DNA of 64,000 bases from Methylobacterium cerastii (GCF_022179125.1 NZ_BPQG01000036.1:1-64000), one strand, 5' to 3'. Counted from the stretch's first letter, positions 27,754 through 38,225 are shown. A program made the numbers and translations. Notes: generated from the letters alone by a model not told the origin.

Positions 27754-29301
27754 ATGACGGAGTCCGGATCCATGGCCGCCGGCCCTCCCGCGGGCGCCCT
27801 CGCCCACCCACGCGCCCGCTCGCTCGCCGCCCTGCTCGCCCTGGTGGCCGCGGTAGGGACCGCGCCGGCCTCGGCGCAGGAGCGGGCGGTGCTCGGCCCC
27901 GCCCCGGTGCTGTCCGTGGGGCAGGCCGAGGCGACAACGACCCGCAAGATCGAGCTGACCGCGGGCCGCTCCGTGATCGTCGACCTGCCGCGCGACGCCA
28001 AGGAGGTGTTCGTCGCCAACCCCGCGGTCGCCAACGCCGTGGTGCGCTCGACCCGCAAGGTCTTCGTCATCGGCATGGCCGACGGTGCGACCTCGATCTT
28101 CATCCTCGACGCCGAGGGCCGCCAGATCGCGGCGCTCGACGTCACGGTGGCGCGCGACCTCAAGCTCGGGGCGCTGCGTCAGCTCCTCGGGCAGAGCATT
28201 CCCGGCGGCCGCTTCGACGTGCGCGTCACCGGCGATTCGATCCTGCTGTCGGGGTCGGTCGGCTCGTCGTCGGAGGCGCAGCAGGCGATCGACATCGCCA
28301 ACGCCTTCGTCGGCGTCTCCGGGGGAGGCGGCGCGGGTGCCGCCGCGGGCGGCGCCGCCACGCGCGGCACAGTGATCAACAACCTCACGATCCGCAACAA
28401 GGATCAGGTGATGCTGCGCGTCACCGTGGTCGAGGTCGCGCGCACCGTGCTCAAGCAGTTCGGGATCAACGTCAGCGGCAGCTGGTCGGGCCTGAACCTC
28501 GCCAACGTGACGCCGCTCGCCCTCTCGGGCGGCCAGTTCCCGAGTGGGAACCTCATCTCCGGCACCCTCAACGGGACGGGCGGAGCCAGCATCACGGCGA
28601 CGCTCCGCGCCTTCGAGCAGGCCGGCGTCTCGCGGGTGCTCGCCGAGCCGACGCTCACCGCGATCTCGGGCGAGTCGGCGAACTTCACCGCCGGCGGCGA
28701 GCTGCCGGTGCCGTCGAGCCAGAGCTGCACGCCGAGCCTCGTTGCAGGCACCCAGCCGACCTGCGTGGTCGGCATCACCTTCAAGCCCTACGGCGTCACC
28801 CTCAACTTCACCCCGGTGGTGATGGCCGAGAACCGCATCTCCGTGCGCGTCGGCACGTCGGTGAGCGAGATCGACCCGCAGAACTCCTACTCGTTCGTCA
28901 GCGGCAACACGACCTCGGCCGTCCCCGGCCTGACGGTGCGCAAGTCGGAGACGACGGTCGAGCTCGCCTCGGGCGCCACGATGATGACCGCGGGCCTGAT
29001 CCAGCAGAAGAGCAAGGCGGCGATCACCGGCCTGCCCGGCCTCGTCAACCTGCCGATCCTCGGCGCCCTGTTCCGCTCGCGCGACTACCAGCGGCAGGAG
29101 ACCGAGCTGATGATCATGGTCACCCCCTACATCGCCAAGGCGATGGAGCCCCGCCAGGTGACGCGCCCCGACGACGCCTTCGTCGACGCCACCGACGGCC
29201 AGGCGATCCTGCTCGGACAGATCAACCGCGTCTACGGCACCGTCGGCACCGCTCCCCTCGGGCGCGGCTACCGCGGCCGCGTCGGCTTCATCACCGACTG
29301 A
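27754..29301 (+). CDS. cpaC: Tad pilus secretin CpaC/RcpA
   Basis: This 515-residue outer-membrane secretin has a signal peptide ending in A-S-A-Q, the N-terminal pilus domain (IELTAGRSVIVDLPRDAKEV, F-V-A-N-P-A-V-A-N), a BON-like segment, then the secretin homology domain (V-L-A-E-P-T-L-T-A-I-S-G and V-P-G-L-T-V-R-K-S-E-T-T-V-E-L). It forms the pore for the pilus. I chose ATG 27754 because GAGGTG lies 6 bases upstream. ATG 27724 and GTG 27712 (overlapping the cpaB stop) are alternatives. Confidence 0.93.
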   Translation: MTESGSMAAGPPAGALAHPRARSLAALLALVAAVGTAPASAQERAVLGPAPVLSVGQAEATTTRKIELTAGRSVIVDLPRDAKEVFVANPAVANAVVRSTRKVFVIGMADGATSIFILDAEGRQIAALDVTVARDLKLGALRQLLGQSIPGGRFDVRVTGDSILLSGSVGSSSEAQQAIDIANAFVGVSGGGGAGAAAGGAATRGTVINNLTIRNKDQVMLRVTVVEVARTVLKQFGINVSGSWSGLNLANVTPLALSGGQFPSGNLISGTLNGTGGASITATLRAFEQAGVSRVLAEPTLTAISGESANFTAGGELPVPSSQSCTPSLVAGTQPTCVVGITFKPYGVTLNFTPVVMAENRISVRVGTSVSEIDPQNSYSFVSGNTTSAVPGLTVRKSETTVELASGATMMTAGLIQQKSKAAITGLPGLVNLPILGALFRSRDYQRQETELMIMVTPYIAKAMEPRQVTRPDDAFVDATDGQAILLGQINRVYGTVGTAPLGRGYRGRVGFITD

Positions 29302-29381
29302 GAACCCCTCGCGTCGCGGCGCCCGGTGCCGCGCGATCCCCTCAACCCGACCCGGCGCCGCCCCGCCCCAGGACCGAACCG

Positions 29382-30140
29382 ATGACGTTGTCCGGCTTGC
29401 CCTCCCCCATTCGACGGACGCCTGCCCGGCGGAACCTGGCCGTCGCCCTGCTCGCCTCCCTAGGCGCCGCGCTCGGCGCCTGCCACGCCGACCGCGCCGT
29501 CACCGGCTCGATCGTGCCCGCCGACTATCGCGCCCGCCACCCGATCGTGCTCGCCGACGGCAGCCGCGTCCTCGACGTGTTCGTCACCGGGATCGGCCAC
29601 ATCGACCCGCGCCAGGCCGCCGACATCGACGCGTTCCTGCTGGAATACCGCCGCTACGGCCGCGGCAGCCTGGTGATGGACCTGCCGCGCGGCGTGGCGC
29701 CGGACGTCGGCGCCGGGGTCGAGCGCACGGCCGCCGCCATCCGCTGGCTCGGCGCCGAGGGCGGCGTCCCCCCCCGCGAGATCGTGCTCTCCGGCTACCC
29801 GGTGGCCGACCCCGGCCTCGCCAGCCCGATCCGCCTCAGCTTCCACCGCATGGAGGCGCACGTCGCCGACAAGTGCGGGCTCTGGCCCCAGGATCTCGGC
29901 GAGAGCAGCCCGGTCGCGAACTTCCGCAACCAGCCGTCGTGGAACCTCGGCTGCTCGACCCAGGCGACGATCGCCGCGCAGGTCGCAGACCCGGTCGACC
30001 TGGTGCGCGGGCGCCCCGAGGGCCGCATCGACACGATCCGCCGGGTCAAGGACATCGGCCAGCTCCGCGAAGGCAAGGATCCGTCAACCGCCTGGCGGCA
30101 GGATGGCAAGACCAGCGTCAAGTCCTCCGTGGCCGAGTGA
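29382..30140 (+). CDS. cpaD: Pilus assembly lipoprotein CpaD
   Basis: This 252-residue protein has a lipoprotein-type signal ending L-G-A-C (Cys about 34) and the CpaD features: the early V-T-G-S-I-V-P-A-D-Y-R-x-R-H-P-I and the closing N-L-G-C-S-T-Q-A-T-I-A-A-Q-V-A-D-P-x-D-L. It is thought to help the secretin assemble. It sits 80 bases after cpaC and is followed by cpaE. Confidence 0.9.
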   Translation: MTLSGLPSPIRRTPARRNLAVALLASLGAALGACHADRAVTGSIVPADYRARHPIVLADGSRVLDVFVTGIGHIDPRQAADIDAFLLEYRRYGRGSLVMDLPRGVAPDVGAGVERTAAAIRWLGAEGGVPPREIVLSGYPVADPGLASPIRLSFHRMEAHVADKCGLWPQDLGESSPVANFRNQPSWNLGCSTQATIAAQVADPVDLVRGRPEGRIDTIRRVKDIGQLREGKDPSTAWRQDGKTSVKSSVAE

Positions 30141-30223
30141 CCCGGCGGGCGACGCCGCCACCCGGCGCCACCCCCTACCCCGACACACCGTTCCCGCGCT
30201 CCCACGAACCCGAAGGCCTCGTC

Positions 30224-31468
30224 ATGGCGGACCACCCCGAGACATCTGAGCGGATGATCGCCCCGGTGCCCCGGATCACGATCCAGGCGTTCTGCGAGAC
30301 CGCGGAGACCGCCGCGATGATCGAGGGCGCCGGGACCGACCGACGCATGCAGAAGGCCCTCCTGAAGGTCCAGATGGGCGGCGGCGCGGCGGCGGTGGAA
30401 GCCTACCGCCACGCGCCGACGCCCAACGTCATCATCATCGAGACGCAAGGGCCGAAATCCCGGCCGATGGAATGCCTCGACGCCCTCGCCGAGGTCTGCG
30501 ACGCCGGCACCCGGGTGATCGTCGTCGGCCACGTCAACGACGTGGCGCTGTACCGCCAGTTCATTCAGCGCGGCGTCAGCGACTACCTGATGGCGCCGGT
30601 CGAGCCGCTGGCGCTGATCGCCTCGCTCTCGGACCTGTTCGCAGCCCCCGGGGTGAAGCCGGTCGGGCGGACCATCGCGGTCTACGGCGTCAAGGGCGGC
30701 ATCGGCGCCTCGACGGTCGCCCACAACCTCGCCTGGTCGATCGCCCGCGGCCAGGGCGCGCAGACGGTGATCGCCGACCTCGACATCGCCTTCGGCACCG
30801 CCTCGCTCAACTTCAACCAGGATCCGCCCCAGGGCATCGCCGAGGCGGTGTTCGCCCCCGAGCGCCTCGATTCGAACCTGGTCGAGCGCCTGCTCTCGAA
30901 GTGCAGCGACCAGCTCAGCCTGCTCTCGGCGCCGGCGAGCCTCGACCGGACGATCGACCTGTCCGAGCCGGCCTTCGATGCGCTGATCGACCACCTGCGC
31001 GCGGCCGTGCCCTGCATCGTCCTCGACGTGCCGCACCAGTGGTGCGCCTGGTCGAAGCGGGTGCTGACTGCGGCCGACGAGATCCTGATCGTCGCCGGCC
31101 CCGACCTCGCCTCCCTACGCAACGCCAAGAACCTGCTCGGCGCGCTGCAGCAGGGCCGGCCCAACGACGCCCGGCCCCGTGTCATCCTGAACGGCATCGG
31201 GGTGCCGAAGCGCCCCGAGATCGGGGCCGCCGAGTTCGCCAAGGCGCTGGAGGCGCCGCTTGCCGCCAGCATCCCGTTCGAGCCGGCCCTGTTCGGGACG
31301 GCCGCCAACAACGGCCAGATGATCGCCGAGGTGCAGGCCGGCTCGAAGCCCGCCGAGATCTTCGCCGACCTCGCGGCGGCGCTGCTCGGCCGGCCCGAAG
31401 CCAAGCGCGCCCGGCCGAACCTGCTCGAACCGCTCCTGGCGAAGCTCGCGCGGCGGAAGGCGTCCTGA
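30224..31468 (+). CDS. cpaE: Pilus localisation ATPase CpaE/TadZ
   Basis: The 414-residue protein has an N-terminal receiver-like domain (about 15-140) without a clear phospho-acceptor pocket, and a MinD/ParA-like ATPase domain with deviant Walker A K-G-G-I-G-A-S (about 155-161) and V-I-A-D-L-D-I-A-F-G. CpaE/TadZ places the pilus machine at its cellular site. ATG 30224 starts before MADHPETSERM. Confidence 0.92.
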   Translation: MADHPETSERMIAPVPRITIQAFCETAETAAMIEGAGTDRRMQKALLKVQMGGGAAAVEAYRHAPTPNVIIIETQGPKSRPMECLDALAEVCDAGTRVIVVGHVNDVALYRQFIQRGVSDYLMAPVEPLALIASLSDLFAAPGVKPVGRTIAVYGVKGGIGASTVAHNLAWSIARGQGAQTVIADLDIAFGTASLNFNQDPPQGIAEAVFAPERLDSNLVERLLSKCSDQLSLLSAPASLDRTIDLSEPAFDALIDHLRAAVPCIVLDVPHQWCAWSKRVLTAADEILIVAGPDLASLRNAKNLLGALQQGRPNDARPRVILNGIGVPKRPEIGAAEFAKALEAPLAASIPFEPALFGTAANNGQMIAEVQAGSKPAEIFADLAAALLGRPEAKRARPNLLEPLLAKLARRKAS

Positions 31469-31588
31469 TGCCGGCGCTTACGCGGCCTGCCGTCCCGGCG
31501 GACGATCCGACCTTCGCACCGCCCGCACTACTGCGCGGTCGCGCACCCGCGCGCCCGCGCGCCGCCATGCCATCCGAGGATCCGTTCC

Positions 31589-33025
31589 ATGTTCGGTAGG
31601 AGGCAGGGCGCCACGGCGGCGCCGACCGCGCCGCCGGTCGTCGCGCGCGCGACCGCACCCGTGCTGGTGCAGGAGAACGTGGCCGCCAAGCGCATGGATG
31701 CGTCGGCGCCGGTCGCCGCGCAGGACAACCCGCGCTCTGAAGACTACTACCGCACCAAGAGCATGATCTTCGGCGCGCTGATCGAGGCGATCGACCTCGC
31801 CCAGCTCTCGCGCCTGGAGCCCGAGTCGGCGCGCGAGGAGATCCGCGACATCGTCTCGGAGATCATCGGCCTCAAGAACATCGTGCTGTCGATCGCCGAG
31901 CAGGAGGAACTGCTCGACGACATCTGCAACGACGTGCTCGGCTACGGCCCGCTCGAGCCGCTGCTCGCCCGCGACGACATCGCCGACATCATGATCAACG
32001 GCGCCAACCGCGCCTTCATCGAAGTGAGCGGCAAGATCCAGCTCACCAACGTGCGCTTCCGCGACAACCAGCAGCTGATGAACATCTGCCAGCGCATCGT
32101 CAGCCAGGTCGGGCGCCGGGTCGACGACGCCTCGCCGATCTGCGACGCGCGCCTGCCGGACGGCTCGCGCGTCAACGTCATCGCGCCGCCGCTGGCCATC
32201 GACGGCCCGGCCCTCACGATCCGAAAGTTCAAGAAGGACAAGCTCACCCTCGACCAGCTCGTGCGCTTCGGCGCGATCTCGCCGGAGGGGGCCGAGATCC
32301 TGAAGATCATCGGCCGCTCGCGCTGCAACATCGTCATCTCCGGCGGCACCGGCTCGGGCAAGACGACCCTGCTCAACTGCATCACCGCCTTCATCGAGAA
32401 CGACGAGCGGATCATCACCTGCGAGGACGCGGCCGAATTGCAGCTGCAGCAACCGCACGTGGTGCGCCTGGAGACGCGCCCGCCCAACATGGAGGGCCAG
32501 GGCCAGGTCACCATGCGCGACCTCGTCAAGAACTGCCTGCGCATGCGGCCCGAACGGATCATCGTCGGCGAGGTGCGCGGACCCGAGGCCTTCGACCTTC
32601 TCCAGGCGATGAACACCGGCCACGACGGCTCGATGGGAACGCTCCACGCCAACTCGCCGCGCGAGTGCCTGTCGCGCATCGAGTCGATGATCTCGATGGG
32701 CGGCTTCACCCTGCCCTCGAAGACGCTGCGCGAGATGATCTGCGGCTCGATCGACGTCGTGGTGCAGGCCACCCGCCTGCGCGACGGCTCGCGCCGCATC
32801 ACCCACATCACCGAAGTGCTCGGGATGGAGGGCGACGTCATCACCACGCAGGACATCTTCCTGTTCGACATCCTCGGCGAGGACGCCAACGGCAAGCTGA
32901 TCGGGCGCCATCGCTCCACCGGCGTCGGCCGGCCGAAGTTCTGGGAGCGCGCCCGCTACTACGGCCTGGAGCGCCAGCTCGGCGAGGCGCTCGATGCCGC
33001 CGCGGCGGCGGGGGGCGCCCCGTGA
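31589..33025 (+). CDS. cpaF: Tad pilus secretion ATPase CpaF/TadA
   Basis: This 478-residue secretion ATPase has a disordered Ala/Pro N-terminus, the N1 domain, Walker A S-G-G-T-G-S-G-K-T-T-L-L, an Asp box, Walker B (P-E-R-I-I-V-G-E-V-R-G-P-E) and the His box (M-G-T-L-H-A-N-S-P-R). It powers both pilus extension and retraction in Tad systems. Its stop codon overlaps the GTG of tadB (GTGA), so translation is coupled. Confidence 0.95.
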   Translation: MFGRRQGATAAPTAPPVVARATAPVLVQENVAAKRMDASAPVAAQDNPRSEDYYRTKSMIFGALIEAIDLAQLSRLEPESAREEIRDIVSEIIGLKNIVLSIAEQEELLDDICNDVLGYGPLEPLLARDDIADIMINGANRAFIEVSGKIQLTNVRFRDNQQLMNICQRIVSQVGRRVDDASPICDARLPDGSRVNVIAPPLAIDGPALTIRKFKKDKLTLDQLVRFGAISPEGAEILKIIGRSRCNIVISGGTGSGKTTLLNCITAFIENDERIITCEDAAELQLQQPHVVRLETRPPNMEGQGQVTMRDLVKNCLRMRPERIIVGEVRGPEAFDLLQAMNTGHDGSMGTLHANSPRECLSRIESMISMGGFTLPSKTLREMICGSIDVVVQATRLRDGSRRITHITEVLGMEGDVITTQDIFLFDILGEDANGKLIGRHRSTGVGRPKFWERARYYGLERQLGEALDAAAAAGGAP

Positions 33026-33996
33026 ACGGCGGGAACCTGCAACTCGCCGTCGGGCTCGTCTTCGTGACCGCGCTGGCGCTCGGCTACGTCTTCCTGATGC
33101 CGCTGATGATGGGCGAGCGGCGCGCGGCCCAGCGGCTCCGGACCATCAGCGCGTCGGCGACCGGCAGCGCGATCCGCGGCGTGAGCGTGAACCGGCGCGA
33201 GCAGGTCGCCAAGACGCTGGGCGAGATCGAGGCCAAGGCCAAGGGCGCCGCGAAGGTGACCCTCGAGCTGAAGATCGCGCGGGCCGGCCTGGCGTGGTCG
33301 CAGCGGACCTACTGGATGATGTCCGCCGGGCTCGCGGTGTTGGTCGGGCTGCTGGTGCTCGTGGTGAGCGCGAATCCGGTCGCCGGCCTGGGCGGGGCCT
33401 TCGTCGGCGGCCTCGGCGTGCCGGCGTTCCTGCTGCGCCACCTGCGCAAGCGCCGCATCGCGAAGTTCCTGAGGGAGCTGCCCAACGCCGTCGACGTGGT
33501 GGTGCGCGGCATCCGCACCGGCATCCCGGTGGGCGATTGCTTCCGCATGGTCTCCCGCGAGGCCGAGGAGCCGGTGCGCTCGGAGTTCCGGGTGATCATC
33601 GAGACCCAGACGCTGGGCCTGTCCCTCGGCGAGGCGGTCTCGCGGCTCTACGAGCGGGTGCCGGTGCAGGAGGTGAACTTCTTCTCGGTCGTGATCAACA
33701 TCCAGCAGCAGTCGGGCGGCAACCTCTCCGAGGCGCTCTCCAACCTGTCGCGGGTGCTGCGCGAGCGCCGGAAGATGGCCGGCAAGATCCAGGCGATGAG
33801 CATGGAGGCCAAGTCCTCGGCCGGCATCATCGCCGCCCTCCCCTTCGTGGTCGCCGGCATCACCTCGCTGACCAGCCCCGACTACATCTCGCTGCTCTGG
33901 ACCACCGACATCGGCAAGCTCGCCCTGCTGGGCTCGGCGATCTGGATGGGCCTCGGCATCCTGACCATCAAGAAGATGATCGCGTTCGACTTCTGA
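33022..33996 (+). CDS. tadB: Tad pilus inner-membrane platform protein TadB
   Basis: The 324-residue protein carries the GspF-type platform domain (R-E-L-P-N-A-V-D-V-V-V-R-G-I-R-T-G-I and Q-Q-S-G-G-N-L-S-E-A-L). Hydrophobic spans lie at the start, the middle (two) and the C-terminus. The GTG start at 33022 overlaps the cpaF stop. It pairs with TadC as the membrane base of the pilus. Confidence 0.92.
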   Translation: MNGGNLQLAVGLVFVTALALGYVFLMPLMMGERRAAQRLRTISASATGSAIRGVSVNRREQVAKTLGEIEAKAKGAAKVTLELKIARAGLAWSQRTYWMMSAGLAVLVGLLVLVVSANPVAGLGGAFVGGLGVPAFLLRHLRKRRIAKFLRELPNAVDVVVRGIRTGIPVGDCFRMVSREAEEPVRSEFRVIIETQTLGLSLGEAVSRLYERVPVQEVNFFSVVINIQQQSGGNLSEALSNLSRVLRERRKMAGKIQAMSMEAKSSAGIIAALPFVVAGITSLTSPDYISLLWTTDIGKLALLGSAIWMGLGILTIKKMIAFDF

Positions 33997-34056
33997 ACGC
34001 CCGCGGGCTCCGCTCGCCGCCCCCCTCCGGACGCCCTTTCGGGAAGCCCCGTCGCC

Positions 34057-35019
34057 ATGATCGACCTCATCGCCCAGAAGGTCTTCGACCCGCGCAACGT
34101 GGCCATCGCGCTGACCGCGATCGCGGCGGCGGCCACCGCCTTCGCCGTAGCGCAGCCCTTCCTCGAGAGCGACAACCTCGGCAAGCGGATGAAGCTCGTC
34201 AGCGACGAGCGCGAGGTCATCCGCCGGCGGGAGCGCGAGCGGCTCAACACCAAGGCGACGCTGCGGATCGAGCCCAAGGCCTACATGAAGCAGATCGTCG
34301 AGCGGTTCGACCTGCGCCGCTGGCTCGGCACCGACACGGCCAAGCGCAAGCTCTTGATGGCCGGCTATCGCGGCCAGCAATCCGAGACGACGTTCCTGTT
34401 CTTCCGCCTCGTCATGCCGGTCGCGGCGACGCTGGGATCGATCTTCTACCTGTTCGTGCTGGAAGCCCTCGACCAGCCCTACCTGATGCGCATCGGCATC
34501 GTCATCGCCTGCGCCTACGGGGGCATCAAGGCTCCGGAATTGTACCTCGTCAACACGTCGAACAAGCGCAAGGCCGAGATCAAGCGGGCCTGGCCCGACG
34601 CCCTCGACCTGACGCTGATCTGCGTCGAATCGGGCATGGCGATCGAGCACGCCTTCCGGAAGGTTAGCACCGAGATCGCCGCCACATCGGTGGTGCTGGC
34701 CGAGGAACTGGCCCTGATGACGGCCGAGATGTCCTTCCTGCCGGACCGCCGGCAGGCCTACGAGAACCTCGCGATGCGCGTCGGCCTCGAGCCGGTGAAG
34801 GCGGTCGTCACGGCCCTGATCCAGGCGGAGCGCTACGGCACCCCGGTCGGCCAGGCGCTCCGCATCCTGGCGCAGGAGAGCCGCGACCAGCGCATGACCG
34901 ACGCCGAGAAGAAGGCCGCCTCGCTGCCGCCGAAGCTCACCGTGCCGATGATCCTGTTCTTCCTGCCGGTGCTGTTCGTGGTGATCATCACCCCGGCGAT
35001 CATCCAGGCGATCCGCTGA
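34057..35019 (+). CDS. tadC: Tad pilus inner-membrane platform protein TadC
   Basis: This 320-residue protein has a GspF-like domain, W-P-D-A-L-D-L-T-L-I-C-V-E-S-G-M-A-I near residues 180-200, and membrane spans near the N-terminus, middle and C-terminus (LTVPMILFFLPVLFVVIITP). It is the last pilus gene in the cluster. tadD and the pseudopilin genes tadE, tadF and tadG are not found here. Confidence 0.92.
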   Translation: MIDLIAQKVFDPRNVAIALTAIAAAATAFAVAQPFLESDNLGKRMKLVSDEREVIRRRERERLNTKATLRIEPKAYMKQIVERFDLRRWLGTDTAKRKLLMAGYRGQQSETTFLFFRLVMPVAATLGSIFYLFVLEALDQPYLMRIGIVIACAYGGIKAPELYLVNTSNKRKAEIKRAWPDALDLTLICVESGMAIEHAFRKVSTEIAATSVVLAEELALMTAEMSFLPDRRQAYENLAMRVGLEPVKAVVTALIQAERYGTPVGQALRILAQESRDQRMTDAEKKAASLPPKLTVPMILFFLPVLFVVIITPAIIQAIR

Positions 35020-35059
35020 GGCGGAGCGTCCGCCCGACGCGGGAAACGCCAGCGAATCC

Positions 35060-35089
35060 TTGACACGGCAGGTGCCGATCCCCTATCCA
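35060..35089 (+). promoter_or_regulatory. Sigma-70-type promoter of rplU-rpmA
   Basis: TTGACA at 35060-35065, an 18-base spacer, and TATCCA at 35084-35089, followed by a 135-base leader before the rplU start. This is one of the best promoter matches in the window. Confidence 0.65.
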
Positions 35090-35224
35090 CCGGGCACAAC
35101 GCGCGGCTTCCTCGCAGAAGGCCGTGCGTTTCGCGTTGCGGCAGCCCCCGGGCAGATCGCGACGAACGCATAAGAAGTCGGTCCAGGGCGCGTCCCGGAG
35201 GCCGTTCGAACCACGAGAGAGACG

Positions 35225-35551
35225 ATGTTCGCAGTCATCAAGACGGGCGGCAAGCAGTATCGCGTTGCCGAGAACGACACCATCACCATCGCCAGCCTCG
35301 AAGGCGACGAAGGCTCCGCCGTGACCTTCGGCGAGGTCCTCCTGTTCGCTGACGGCGACGCGACCCAGGTCGGCGCGCCGCTCCTGTCGGGCTTCAGCGT
35401 CACCGGCGAGATCGTCTCCCACGGCCGCGACAAGAAGGTCATCGCCTTCAAGAAGCGCCGCCGTCAGAACTCGCGGCGCAAGCGCGGCCACCGCCAGCAC
35501 CACACGGTCGTGCGCATCACCGGCCTCACTGCCGGTTCGAAGAGCGCGTAA
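35225..35551 (+). CDS. rplU: 50S ribosomal protein L21
   Basis: The 108-residue L21 begins MFAVIKTGGKQYRV, as in nearly all bacteria, and ends with the basic Y/F-K-K-R-R-R-Q-N-S-R-R-K-R-G-H-R-Q region. It binds 23S rRNA. GAGAGACG precedes the start. It heads the usual rplU-rpmA operon. Confidence 0.97.
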   Translation: MFAVIKTGGKQYRVAENDTITIASLEGDEGSAVTFGEVLLFADGDATQVGAPLLSGFSVTGEIVSHGRDKKVIAFKKRRRQNSRRKRGHRQHHTVVRITGLTAGSKSA

Positions 35552-35614
35552 GGGCCGCCGAGGCCCCCACGCGATCCGCACGTCCCGATCCCACGTCATT
35601 CGAAAGACTGAACC

Positions 35615-35881
35615 ATGGCACACAAGAAAGCAGGCGGCTCGTCCCGCAACGGCCGCGATTCGGCCGGCCAGCGCCTCGGCGTGAAGAAGTTCGGCTCGGA
35701 GGCCGTCATCCCGGGCAACATCATCGTGCGCCAGCGCGGCACCAAGTGGCACCCCGGCACCAACGTCGGCATGGGCAAGGATCACACCCTGTTCGCCCTG
35801 ACCGAGGGCCGCGTGGAGTTCCAGACCAAGCGCGGCCGCGCCTTCGTGGCGGTGGTGCCGCTGGCGCAGGCGGCAGAGTAG
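35615..35881 (+). CDS. rpmA: 50S ribosomal protein L27
   Basis: The 88-residue L27 opens [16 protein letters not shown], the mobile N-terminus that reaches the peptidyl-transferase centre, then R-L-G-V-K-K-F-G and I-I-V-R-Q-R-G-T. It is 63 bases downstream of rplU. Confidence 0.97.
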   Translation: MAHKKAGGSSRNGRDSAGQRLGVKKFGSEAVIPGNIIVRQRGTKWHPGTNVGMGKDHTLFALTEGRVEFQTKRGRAFVAVVPLAQAAE

Positions 35882-35908
35882 ACGGCGGGCGCCTCGTACA
35901 GGCGAAGC

Positions 35909-35949
35909 AGGCCCCGCCGGTGTCCCACACCGAACCGGCGGACCTGTTT
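35909..35949 (+). terminator. Possible terminator after rpmA
   Basis: An imperfect hairpin (CCGCCGGT at 35914-35921 with ACCGGCGG at 35934-35941, with an inner GTGT/ACAC extension) followed by CCTGTTTC. The T-run is short. Confidence 0.4.
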
Positions 35950-36078
35950 CTCGCATCCTGGCCACGAGGCCCGGAGTCGAACGGAACACGCGGGGGAGGA
36001 TGGGGCGCCATCCTCCCTTTCGTCGTCTCAGCGCAACGGTTCTCCGCTACGGAGGATCGCGGCGGAGGAGCCCGAACG

Positions 36079-36678
36079 ATGTTCCCCGATCTGACCCGCG
36101 ACGACGTCTTCCGCATCGAGACCCGCAGCCTGTGGCTGCGCTGGCCGCGCGCCAAGGACGTGGATGCGATCGTGCGGCTCGCCGGCGAGCGGGCGGTGGC
36201 CGAGATGACGGCGCGGATCCGCCACCCGATCGACCGCGCGGAGACTGAGGCCTTCGTGATCGAGGCGCGGCGCTGCAACGCCCTCGGCGACGGGCTCGCG
36301 ATGGCGGTCTCGCTCCGCTCCGATCCGGCCGGCCTCGTCGGCTTCGTCGGAATCCGGTCCGATGCCGCGGTGGACGGCGCGCGCCTCGGCTACTGGCTCG
36401 GCCGGCCCCATTGGGGCCGCGGGCTCGCCACCGAGGCCTCGGTGGCCATGGCGCACGCCTACTTCGCCTATGCCGGCGGCACGGCGCTGACCGCCGAGGC
36501 GCGCGTCGAGAACCCGGCTTCGCGCCGGGTGCTGGAGAAGGTCGGGTTCGTCCGCACGGGCACGGCGACGGAGTATTTCCCGATCCGCGGCTGGGAGATG
36601 ACCTCCGACCGCTTCCGGCTCGACCGCGCCGCGTGGTCGGCCCGGGCCGACCGGGTCGCCTGCGACCGGGCCGCCTGA
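36079..36678 (+). CDS. GNAT-family N-acetyltransferase (RimJ/RimL-like)
   Basis: The 199-residue protein has the acetyl-CoA loop of GNATs (W-G-R-G-L-A-T-E-A, about 114-122), A-R-V-E-N-P-A-S-R-R-V-L-E-K-V-G-F as in ribosomal-protein acetyltransferases, and the opening L-x-T-R-S-L-W-L-R-W-P. Its place between rpmA and obgE is conserved in many alphaproteobacteria. The substrate is unknown. ATG 36079 is preceded by GGAGGAG with a spacing of about 8. Confidence 0.88.
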   Translation: MFPDLTRDDVFRIETRSLWLRWPRAKDVDAIVRLAGERAVAEMTARIRHPIDRAETEAFVIEARRCNALGDGLAMAVSLRSDPAGLVGFVGIRSDAAVDGARLGYWLGRPHWGRGLATEASVAMAHAYFAYAGGTALTAEARVENPASRRVLEKVGFVRTGTATEYFPIRGWEMTSDRFRLDRAAWSARADRVACDRAA

Positions 36679-36702
36679 CGGCATCTCGGTGCGACACGAT
36701 AG

Positions 36703-37851
<1,149 letters not shown>

Positions 37852-37912
37852 TGACGGTCGGCCCGACCTCGACTATGGTCTCGCGCTGGACGGTGTCCTG
37901 GTGGAGCGGACG

Positions 37913-38216
37913 GTGATCGAAGCTCTGATCGTGGAGCGAGACGAGGCGCTCGGACTTGCCAAGGAGTTGGCCGAGCGCACAGGCACGTCGGTCGAAGACG
38001 CGGTGGTCTCCGCGCTTCGCGAAACCCTGCCGGCCGAAGGCCTGTCGCCTCAGCCTCCGCGCGTTCCATCCTTGGAAGATCTGACGCCGGAGCGCCGCCG
38101 CCGGTACGAATCGTTACGGGGCTTCGTCCGTGAGATCGCAGATCGCAGATCGCAAGGTGCCGGGGGCGACCTCGGACCATCGCGATCTGTACGATGATCA
38201 CGGCCTTCCGATCTGA
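37913..38216 (+). pseudogene. vapB: VapB-type antitoxin gene with a 7-bp tandem-repeat frameshift
   Basis: The N-terminal part (GTG start at 37913, GGAG upstream; 37901 is an alternative) reads as a Rv0623/PSK-type ribbon-helix-helix antitoxin: R-D-E-A-L-G-L-A-K-E-L-A-E-R-T-G. The open frame runs to a stop at 38197 with a non-family tail. At 38134-38154 the unit GATCGCA occurs three times in a row. Deleting one copy gives a continuous reading to TGA at 38214-38216 with the tail D-H-R-D-L-Y-D-D-H-G-L-P-I, the normal C-terminus that blocks the toxin. The gene is therefore out of frame in this sequence, through real slippage, assembly or sequencing. Confidence 0.8.
38134..38154 (+). repeat. Three perfect tandem copies of the 7-mer GATCGCA in vapB
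   Basis: The copies occupy 38134-38140, 38141-38147 and 38148-38154. Each gain or loss changes the reading frame by one, so the array can switch the antitoxin C-terminus. Confidence 0.95.
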
Positions 38217-38225
38217 GGCGCCCCG

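Noticed and set aside
31468-31599. A 43-codon frame starting on the cpaE stop (ATGA-like) and running into cpaF
   Set aside because: Pro/Arg-rich low-complexity product, no family resemblance, and it overlaps the start of cpaF; most likely chance.
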